Assembly: GCA_017469265.1 (NCBI GenBank) | Contig: JAFUGS010000091.1 | Coordinates: 1 to 33,032, forward strand | Reading direction: 5' to 3' | Source: Clostridia bacterium | GTDB lineage: Bacteria > Bacillota > Clostridia > Christensenellales > Aristaeellaceae | DNA: 33,032 bases | Shown: positions 27,110 through 33,032 of the stretch, in pieces | How positions within the stretch are numbered: the stretch's first letter is position 1 | Layout of the letters: every line of letters begins with the position of its first letter | Position numbers and translations under genes: made by a program | Notes under the pieces: generated by a model | What the model saw: only the letters and a program-made list of their open reading frames with translations | Databases searched by the model: none | What the model was told of the DNA's origin: nothing

Positions 27110-28129
27110 ATGAAGAAACTGCTTGCAGTGGTGCTGGCGGCCCTGATGGTGCTGGGGATGATGACCCTGGCTTCCGCGGAAAAAGCGCCGGAGGAATACA
27201 CCGGTGAGCTGACGATCTACTCCCCCCACGATTCCGACCCGCTGAACGCCGGCGTGACCGGCTTCGAGGCGAAGTATCCGAACGTGAAGGTGAACGTGGT
27301 GGCCGACGGCACCGGCAACCTGCTGAACCGGATCAAGGCCGAGGCGGCCGCGCCGGAAGCGGATATCCTGTGGGGCGGCGGCGCCGACTCCCTGGCCGCG
27401 TACAAGGACTATTTCCAGCCCTATCAGCCCAGCTGCATCGACCTGATCGATCCCAGCCTGTACGATCCGGAATTCCTGTGGATCGGTGAATCCCCCCTGC
27501 CCATGGTTTTCCTGGTGAACACGGACATGGTGGCGGAAGAAGACATTCCGAAGACGTGGAAGGATCTGGCCGATCCCAAGTGGGAAGGCAAGATCGCCCT
27601 GGCCGATCCGGCGTCCTCCGGCTCCGCCTATACCCAGCTGAACACCATCCTGATGATCTACGGCCAGGTGGATGACGACTACGCCGCGGGCTGGGACATG
27701 GTGAAGAGCATGATGAAGAACCTGGTGATCCAGAGCGGGTCCTCCGGCGCCCACAAGAACGTGGACTCCGGCGAGTATCCCATCGGCGTCACCCTGGAGA
27801 AGGCCGCGGTTCAGTATGACCTGGAGAACGGCCATCTGAAGATGATCTATCCGGAAGACGGCACCTCCGCCGTGCCGGACGGCATCGCCATCGTGAAGGA
27901 CTGCAAGAACCTGGAGCTGGCCCAGCTGTTTGTGGAATACGCCCTGAGCGCCGAGACCCAGGCCGCCCAGAACAAGGACTTCGGCCGCCGGCCCATCCGC
28001 AGCGACGTGACGCCCGTGGGCCTGAGCCCCCTGACCGACATCACCCTGATGAACTACAACTTCGACTATGCCGGCGCGAACAAGGCTGACATCGTGGAGA
28101 AGTGGCAGGATGCCGTGGTGGGCGACTGA
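27110..28129 (+). CDS. ABC transporter extracellular substrate-binding protein 2
   Basis: This 339-residue exported protein resembles FbpA/AfuA-type and 2-aminoethylphosphonate-type binding proteins: GELTIYSPHDSD at the first strand, ADILWGGGADSL, TWKDLADPKWEGKIALADP and a C-terminal region ending in a variable helix. The signal peptide MKKLLAVVLAALMVLGMMTL is followed by ASAE, with signal-peptidase-I cleavage and no lipobox. The tandem-tyrosine iron site of classical FbpA is not obvious, so an iron ligand is not assured. Start 27110 follows a perfect AAAGGAGG (27093-27100). It belongs with the ATPase (28236) and permease (29303). Confidence 0.86.
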   Translation: MKKLLAVVLAALMVLGMMTLASAEKAPEEYTGELTIYSPHDSDPLNAGVTGFEAKYPNVKVNVVADGTGNLLNRIKAEAAAPEADILWGGGADSLAAYKDYFQPYQPSCIDLIDPSLYDPEFLWIGESPLPMVFLVNTDMVAEEDIPKTWKDLADPKWEGKIALADPASSGSAYTQLNTILMIYGQVDDDYAAGWDMVKSMMKNLVIQSGSSGAHKNVDSGEYPIGVTLEKAAVQYDLENGHLKMIYPEDGTSAVPDGIAIVKDCKNLELAQLFVEYALSAETQAAQNKDFGRRPIRSDVTPVGLSPLTDITLMNYNFDYAGANKADIVEKWQDAVVGD

Positions 28130-28168
28130 GCCGCCCGGAAACCGCAAAGCTGAACAAGAAAACGGGGA

Positions 28169-28206
28169 GGGGTGCCTCGGTGCGCGCGCCGGGGCGCCCC
28201 TTTTTT
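28169..28206 (+). terminator. Intra-operon terminator/attenuator after substrate-binding gene 2
   Basis: GGGGTGCCTCGG (28169-28180) pairs through its whole length (two G-U pairs) with CCGGGGCGCCCC (28189-28200), followed by six T residues. It looks like a full intrinsic terminator between the binding-protein gene and the ATPase. No separate promoter is evident before the ATPase, so partial readthrough would give an excess of binding protein. Confidence 0.82.
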
Positions 28207-28235
28207 CCCGTCTGTAATGAGAGGAAGAAAAAGAC

Positions 28236-29309
28236 ATGAGTCACGCGGTGATTATCGACAAGGCGGTCAAAACCTATGGGGATTTTACAGCGGTCAACGG
28301 CATCAGCCTGACCATCAACCAGGGTGAGTTTTTTACGCTGCTGGGGCCTTCCGGCTGCGGGAAGACCACGCTGCTGCGGATGATCGCCGGATTCAACACG
28401 GTGGACGGCGGCGAAATCCGCTTCGACGACCAGGTGATCAACAACCTGCCGGCCCATAAGCGGGACATCGGCATGGTGTTTCAGAACTATGCCATCTTCC
28501 CCCACCTGAACGTGGCGGACAACGTGGCCTACGGCCTGAAGGCCCGGCACGTGGCGAAGAACGAGATTCCGCCCCGGGTGGAAGAGGCGCTGAAGATGGT
28601 GCAGATCGACCAGCTGAAGAAGCGGCAGCCCAATGAGCTGTCCGGCGGGCAGCAGCAGCGGGTGGCGCTGGCCAGGGCTTTCGTCATTGAGCCCGGCGTG
28701 CTGCTGATGGATGAGCCGCTGAGCAACCTGGACGCGAAGCTGCGGGTGCAGATGCGGACCACCATCAAGAAGCTGCAGCGCCGGCTGGGCATCACGACCA
28801 TCTATGTGACCCACGACCAGGAGGAGGCCCTGGCGATCTCGGACCGGATCGCGGTCATGAATCAGGGGAACATCATGCAGATCGGCACGCCGGAGGAGAT
28901 CTACCGGAAGCCCGCGAACCCCTTCGTGGCCAATTTTATCGGCGTCAGCAATTTCATCGACTGCCAGGTCCGCTGCCGGGAGGGGAAGGGCGCGCTGAGC
29001 CTGCCGGGGGACTATACGCTGGAAATTCCCATGCAGAAGGCATATGAGGGCGAGGCCATCCTTTCCGCCCGGCCGGAGCAGCTTTTCTTCGACGAGCAGG
29101 GGATTCCCGGAAAGATTACCCTGTCCATTTTCCTGGGGGACTTCATCCAGTACGAGGTGGAGCTGGTCAACGGGCAGGTGATCGAGCTGAATGAATACAC
29201 CAAGGACGTGGACCTGATCCGCCCGGACGGCGAGCAGGTGTACATCAGCATGCAGCCAGACAAGGTCAGCCTGTACGAGAAGGAATCCAAGGAGGTGCTT
29301 TCATGCTGA
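28236..29309 (+). CDS. ABC transporter ATPase 2 (Fbp/Pot type)
   Basis: This 357-residue ATPase has Walker A GPSGCGKT (37-44), Q-loop Q83, LSGGQQQ (135-141), Walker B LLMDEP (156-161), D-loop SNLDAKLR and switch H193. A C-terminal TOBE-like domain (about 240-350) follows. Length and layout are those of FbpC/PotA/PhnT-type ATPases, without the insertion found in ATPase 1. The start at 28236 follows GAGAGGAAG. Its last 7 bases overlap the permease start at 29303, showing translational coupling. It works with permease 2 and binding protein 2; ligand unknown. Confidence 0.93.
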   Translation: MSHAVIIDKAVKTYGDFTAVNGISLTINQGEFFTLLGPSGCGKTTLLRMIAGFNTVDGGEIRFDDQVINNLPAHKRDIGMVFQNYAIFPHLNVADNVAYGLKARHVAKNEIPPRVEEALKMVQIDQLKKRQPNELSGGQQQRVALARAFVIEPGVLLMDEPLSNLDAKLRVQMRTTIKKLQRRLGITTIYVTHDQEEALAISDRIAVMNQGNIMQIGTPEEIYRKPANPFVANFIGVSNFIDCQVRCREGKGALSLPGDYTLEIPMQKAYEGEAILSARPEQLFFDEQGIPGKITLSIFLGDFIQYEVELVNGQVIELNEYTKDVDLIRPDGEQVYISMQPDKVSLYEKESKEVLSC

Positions 29310-31000
29310 AAGGCAGGAAAGGACAGCCGTTCTACAGGGATTTCTGGTTCTGGGTCAAGATCCTGATCTTTGTGGTTTTTCTGCTGTTCCTGGTCTATCC
29401 CTTCTACACCCTGGTGGTGAACAGCTTCTTCTCCACCAAGGCGGAAGGCGTGACGCTGTACAATTTCCAGCGTTTCTGCCAGAAGAAGTACTACTATCAG
29501 GCGCTGGGCAACAGCCTGAAGATCAGCCTGATTCCCACGCTGCTCAGCATCCTGATCGGCGTGCCCATGGCGTACCTGATGACCCGGTTCAACATCGCCG
29601 GGAAGATCTTCTGGCACGTGCTGATCATCCTGAGCCTGATGTGCCCGCCCTTCCTGGGCGCGTACAGCTGGATCATCCTCTTCGGCAACGCGGGCATCGT
29701 GACGAAATTCCTGACCGGGCTGTTCGGCTTCCAGATGCCCAGCATATACGGCCAGGGCGGCATCTGCGCCGTGTTTACGCTGAAGCTGTTCCCCTATGTC
29801 TACCTTTATGTTTCCGGCGCCATGGGCTCCATTGACCGGAGCGTGGAGGAATGCGCGGAGAACCTGGGAAGCGGCAAGCTGCGGCGGCTGCTGACCGTGA
29901 CCGTGCCGGTGGTGACGCCCTCCATCGCGGCGGGGGCGCTGATGGTGTTCATGACGGCGCTGGCGGACTACGGCACCCCGGGCATCCTGGCGGGGGGCGA
30001 CTTCCGGACGCTGCCCACGCTGATCTACAACGAGTACCTGTCCGAAACCGGCGGCAACGCGAACCTGGCCAGCGCCATCTCCATGATCATCGTGGTCATC
30101 GCGCTGCTGATCCTCTTCCTGCAGAAGGCCTGGGTGGCCCGGAAGAACTACACCATGTCCGCGCTGCGGCCGCCGCAGATCACGGAATACCACGGCGTCA
30201 AACGGTTCTGGGTGACGCTGCCCGTGGCGCTGGTGAGCCTGATCGCCTTTATTCCCCAGATGGTGGTGGTGTTCTGCAGCTTTGTGAAGACGAACTATTC
30301 CAACTTTGTGTTTGAGGAAGGCTTCACCCTGGAGCATTACGCAGAGCTGGGGCGGGGCCTGACCAGCCAGATCAGCAACACCTTCGTGTATTCCACCATC
30401 GCGATTCTGTTCATCCTGATCCTGGGCATCCTGATGAGCTACGTGATTGTGCGCAGGAGAGGGAAGACCGGCGGGGCGCTGGACATGCTGATGATGGCGC
30501 CCTATGTCATCCCCGGCTCCGTGCTGGGCCTGTGCTACATCGTGGCCTTCAACAACCTGGGCACCGGCGCGGACGGCACCGTCATCAAGCTGACGGGCAC
30601 CGCGGCCATCATCATCATCTCCATGATCATCCGGAAGATGCCCTATACGGTGCGGTCCGGCAGCGCGTACCTGATGCAGATGGATCCCAGCGTGGAGGAG
30701 GCCTCCATCAACCTGGGGGTTTCCCCGATGAAAACCTTCCTGAAGGTAACCGCGCGGCTGATGCTGCCCGGCGTCCTCAGCGGGGCCATCATCAGCTGGG
30801 TTACCTGCATCAACGAGCTGTCCACCTCCATCATGCTGTACACGGGGAAGACCATGACCATCACGGTGGCGGCGTATACCAACATCGTCCGCAACTCCGT
30901 GGGCACCGGCGCGGCCCTGGCGTCCATCCTGACGGTGACCAGCGGCGTGCTGCTGGTGATCGTCTTCCGGGCCAGCAAGGGCAAGGTCAGCTTTGTGTAA
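29303..31000 (+). CDS. ABC transporter fused double permease 2
   Basis: This 565-residue membrane protein has two permease halves. The EAA loops are SVEECAENLGSGKLRRLLTVTVPVVTP (about residues 183-209) and SVEEASINLGVSPMKTFLKVTARLMLPG (about 464-491). About 12 hydrophobic segments are seen. The layout is FbpB-like, and the closest broad relatives are iron(III), thiamine and phosphonate permeases. The start at 29303 sits inside the ATPase stop, behind AAGGAGG. It ends operon 2, with a terminator at 31032. Confidence 0.9.
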   Translation: MLKGRKGQPFYRDFWFWVKILIFVVFLLFLVYPFYTLVVNSFFSTKAEGVTLYNFQRFCQKKYYYQALGNSLKISLIPTLLSILIGVPMAYLMTRFNIAGKIFWHVLIILSLMCPPFLGAYSWIILFGNAGIVTKFLTGLFGFQMPSIYGQGGICAVFTLKLFPYVYLYVSGAMGSIDRSVEECAENLGSGKLRRLLTVTVPVVTPSIAAGALMVFMTALADYGTPGILAGGDFRTLPTLIYNEYLSETGGNANLASAISMIIVVIALLILFLQKAWVARKNYTMSALRPPQITEYHGVKRFWVTLPVALVSLIAFIPQMVVVFCSFVKTNYSNFVFEEGFTLEHYAELGRGLTSQISNTFVYSTIAILFILILGILMSYVIVRRRGKTGGALDMLMMAPYVIPGSVLGLCYIVAFNNLGTGADGTVIKLTGTAAIIIISMIIRKMPYTVRSGSAYLMQMDPSVEEASINLGVSPMKTFLKVTARLMLPGVLSGAIISWVTCINELSTSIMLYTGKTMTITVAAYTNIVRNSVGTGAALASILTVTSGVLLVIVFRASKGKVSFV

Positions 31001-31031
31001 CGGGGACGGACGGAAAACAGGCAAAAAAACG

Positions 31032-31067
31032 GGAGGGTGTGCCGGATGACGGCACCCCTCCTTTTTT
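31032..31067 (+). terminator. Intrinsic terminator of ABC operon 2
   Basis: GGAGGGTGTGCC (31032-31043) pairs, with a bulge, with GGCACCCCTCC (31051-31061), followed by TTTTTT (31062-31067). It lies between the converging permease and acyl-CoA synthetase genes. Confidence 0.8.
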
Positions 31068-31086
31068 GGGTTCCGGTGCTGACGGT

Positions 31087-32721
31087 TTAAGATTTGTTCT
31101 GGCTGTCCACCAGCCCTTCGCCGCCGTACATTTTGCGCAGCTTGGGCTTTTCGATTTTGCCGGTGGCGTTCCGGGGCACCGGCGCCAGGATGATTTTCCG
31201 GGGCCGCTTGTACCGGGGCATCCCCTGGCAGAATTCGTTGATGTCCTCCACGGTGCAGTCCACGCCGGGAACCAGCTCCACGATGGCGGTGGCGATCTCC
31301 CCCAGGCGGGCGTCCGGCAGGCCGATGACCGCCACGTCCTTGATGGGCTTGAAGCCGGCCATGAAGTTTTCAATCTCCACGGGATACAGGTTTTCGCCGC
31401 CGGAGATGACCACGTCCTTCTTCCGGTCCACCAGGTAGATGAAGCCCTCCTCATCCATCCGGGCCATGTCCCCGGTCAGCAGCCAGTCCCCCTTGAGGGT
31501 TTCGGCCGTGGCCTGGGGGTTGTTGTAGTAGCAGACCATGACGCCCGGGCCCTTCAGCGCCAGCTCGCCGACCTCGCCCTGGGGCACCTCGTTCATCTGG
31601 TCATCGACGATTTTGACCTCCCAGCCGTAGCCGGGGATTCCGATGGCGCCGACCTTCCGGACGTTTTCCACCCCCAGGTGCACCGCGCCGGGGCCGATGG
31701 ATTCGCTCAGGCCGTAATTCGTGTCGTACTGGTGGTTGGGGAAGTACTGCAGCCAGCGGCGGATCAGGCTCTGGGGCACGGGCTGGGCGCCGATGTGCAT
31801 GAGGCGCCACTGATCCAGATCATAGTCCTCCAGGCGCAGCTCGCCGCTGTCCAGCGCGGTCAGGATATCCTGGGCCCAGGGCACCAGCAGCCAGACGATG
31901 GTGCAGTGCTCCCGGCTGACGGCCTGGAGAATCGTCTCGGGGCGGGTTCCCTTCAGAATGACCGCCTTGCTGCCGGAAATCAGGCTGCCGAACCAGTGCA
32001 TTTTCGCGCCGGTGTGATACAGGGGCGGGATGCAGAGAAAGCAGTCATCCTTCGTCTGGCCGTGATGGGCCTGCTCCACCCGGCAGGAGTGAATCAGGCT
32101 GCGATGCTTGTGCAGGATCGCCTTCGGGAAGCCGGTGGTGCCGGAGGAGAAGTAGATGGCCGCCTCATCCTCCTCGGTCAGCGCGCACTCCGGAAACAGG
32201 GAGCTGCTCTCGTTGATCAGCTCGTTCAGGTCGTCCGCGAAGGAGGGACAGCCCGCGCCGAGATACACCAGGGCCACCTGGGGGATCCGGTCCGCGATTT
32301 CCTCCACCCGGCCGATAAACTCCGGCCCGAAGATCATCATGTTGCTGTCGGACAGGTTCAGGCAGTACTCGATCTCATTGGCGGCGTAGCGGAAATTCAT
32401 GGGCACGGCCACGGCGCCGGTTTTCAGGATGCCGAAGTAAATGGGCAGCCAGTCGATGCAGTTCATCAGCAGGATGGCGACCTTGTTGCCTTTCCCGATG
32501 CCGTGGCTTTTCAGCATGTTGGCGATGCGGTTGGCTTTTTCGTTAAACACGGCCCAGGTGATCTCCCGCCGGTAATGCCGGGCCTTGACGCTGGGCTCCA
32601 CCAGCTCAAACTCATGCCAGGTGACCCGGCGGGTCTCCGGCTGGTCGGGGTTGATCTCAATCAGGGCGGAATCATTTGGCCATTCCCGGGCGTTCCGCTC
32701 CAGCAGATGAACGATGGTCAT
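31087..32721 (-). CDS. Acyl-CoA synthetase / AMP-forming ligase
   Basis: This 544-residue enzyme of the ANL superfamily activates a carboxylic acid with ATP and then forms the CoA thioester. Motifs: P-loop-like SSGTTGFPK (192-200), NYGLSES near 335-341, GDMAR with D418, DRKKD (R433) in the hinge region, SGGENLYPVEIE and NATGKIEK with the catalytic lysine K522. All key residues are present. The substrate (fatty, aromatic or other acid) cannot be read from sequence. An extra stretch near 38-55 before the standard N-terminal helix is slightly longer than usual. The start at 32721 follows GGAGG 10 bases upstream on the minus strand. No pathway genes are adjacent. Confidence 0.9.
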   Translation of the reverse strand: MTIVHLLERNAREWPNDSALIEINPDQPETRRVTWHEFELVEPSVKARHYRREITWAVFNEKANRIANMLKSHGIGKGNKVAILLMNCIDWLPIYFGILKTGAVAVPMNFRYAANEIEYCLNLSDSNMMIFGPEFIGRVEEIADRIPQVALVYLGAGCPSFADDLNELINESSSLFPECALTEEDEAAIYFSSGTTGFPKAILHKHRSLIHSCRVEQAHHGQTKDDCFLCIPPLYHTGAKMHWFGSLISGSKAVILKGTRPETILQAVSREHCTIVWLLVPWAQDILTALDSGELRLEDYDLDQWRLMHIGAQPVPQSLIRRWLQYFPNHQYDTNYGLSESIGPGAVHLGVENVRKVGAIGIPGYGWEVKIVDDQMNEVPQGEVGELALKGPGVMVCYYNNPQATAETLKGDWLLTGDMARMDEEGFIYLVDRKKDVVISGGENLYPVEIENFMAGFKPIKDVAVIGLPDARLGEIATAIVELVPGVDCTVEDINEFCQGMPRYKRPRKIILAPVPRNATGKIEKPKLRKMYGGEGLVDSQNKS

Positions 32722-32843
32722 TGAACATTTTCCTCCGTTCCCCTCGGGGTTAATCTGAAAGCATGATACGCCTTTCCCCGTGGGAAAGCAAACAAAATGC
32801 GGCAAAAATACAATATGAGGCATGGGGAACGCGGGGAAAGGGC

Positions 32844-32872
32844 GTGACAATCCCAGGGAAAAAGGCTATAAT
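32844..32872 (+). promoter_or_regulatory. Promoter abutting repeat copy 3
   Basis: GTGACA (32844-32849), a 17-bp spacer and TATAAT (32867-32872) point on the plus strand. The expected start of transcription, about 32879, falls within a few bases of the first base of the repeat (32881). Confidence 0.6.
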
Positions 32873-32880
32873 GCACGTTG

Positions 32881-33032
32881 TTTGGTATCTATTCCGTCGC
32901 TCCGCTCTCTGAGGAATTCCATTCCGGGGGACGGCTCTCGGCCTTCCGCAACCTCAATCGGCGCACAGCCGCCTTGGGGCGGCGGCTGCGCTTGTTTCGG
33001 TTGAGGTGCTCACCTTCCTTCCGCCTGACGGC
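32881..33032 (+). repeat. Dispersed hairpin-rich repeat, copy 3 (cut by window end)
   Basis: The left end (TTTGGTATCTATTC, CGCTCCGCTCTCTGAGG, GGAATTCCATTCCGGGGGAC) is nearly identical to copy 1. The middle instead contains a different hairpin, closed by CCTCAA/TTGAGG and with an inner GCCGCC/GGCGGC stem (about 32961-33007). After it comes CCTTCCTTCCGCCTGACGGC, matching the corresponding block of copy 1. The right end lies outside the window. Confidence 0.75.

Noticed and set aside
27110-28129. Firm assignment of ABC system 2 as an iron(III) importer
   Set aside because: The fold and partners fit, but the tandem-tyrosine iron site is not evident, so the ligand is left open.
30532-32724. 730-codon plus-strand open frame across the permease end and the acyl-CoA synthetase
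   Set aside because: It crosses a terminator and overlaps two well-supported genes in other frames; no motif.

Overview
The window is GC-rich chromosomal DNA (roughly 60% or more over most of it) from an anaerobic member of the Bacillota, most likely a clostridial gut or rumen lineage. The evidence is an oxygen-sensitive class III ribonucleotide reductase with its radical-SAM activase, a clostridial-type hexameric glutamate dehydrogenase, a GerMN-domain lipoprotein, a YerB-like secreted protein, a PdaC-like deacetylase, strong AGGAGG ribosome binding sites and consensus sigma-A promoters. I cannot name the genus. No rRNA, tRNA, CRISPR array or transposase gene is visible.

Layout. (1) 1-4758: an AT-rich leader with a strong terminator, two NrdR-type boxes and a consensus promoter, then nrdG, nrdD fused to a C-terminal redoxin domain, and a thioredoxin reductase. 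Together these look like a self-contained anaerobic dNTP supply and reduction unit. (2) 4950-6287: gdhA with a bidirectional terminator. (3) 6632-10766, minus strand: DEDDh exonuclease, TGS/uridine-kinase-like nucleoside kinase and argH, probably co-transcribed. (4) 11056-16213: a YerB-like protein, then a response regulator, histidine kinase and GerMN lipoprotein operon. (5) 16295-18432: a small regulator divergent from an XRE repressor plus ImmA-type metalloprotease pair, followed by a PdaC-like deacetylase (18464-19894). (6) 20333-21907: a sodium:solute symporter. (7) 22160-31000: two back-to-back ABC importers of the Fbp/Pot superfamily, each with its own substrate-binding protein, fused double permease and ATPase, in different gene order. 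(8) 31087-32721, minus strand: an acyl-CoA synthetase.

The most notable observations are: the NrdD-redoxin fusion beside a thioredoxin reductase lacking the usual NADPH-phosphate-binding arginines; an abrupt codon-usage change inside nrdD, suggesting recombination or assembly chimerism; a dispersed, hairpin-rich repeat family with inverted ends (6347, 10795, 32881); the XRE/ImmA cassette with a divergent phage-type regulator; and hairpins directly after both ABC substrate-binding genes. All assignments come from reading motifs by eye. No database search was run.
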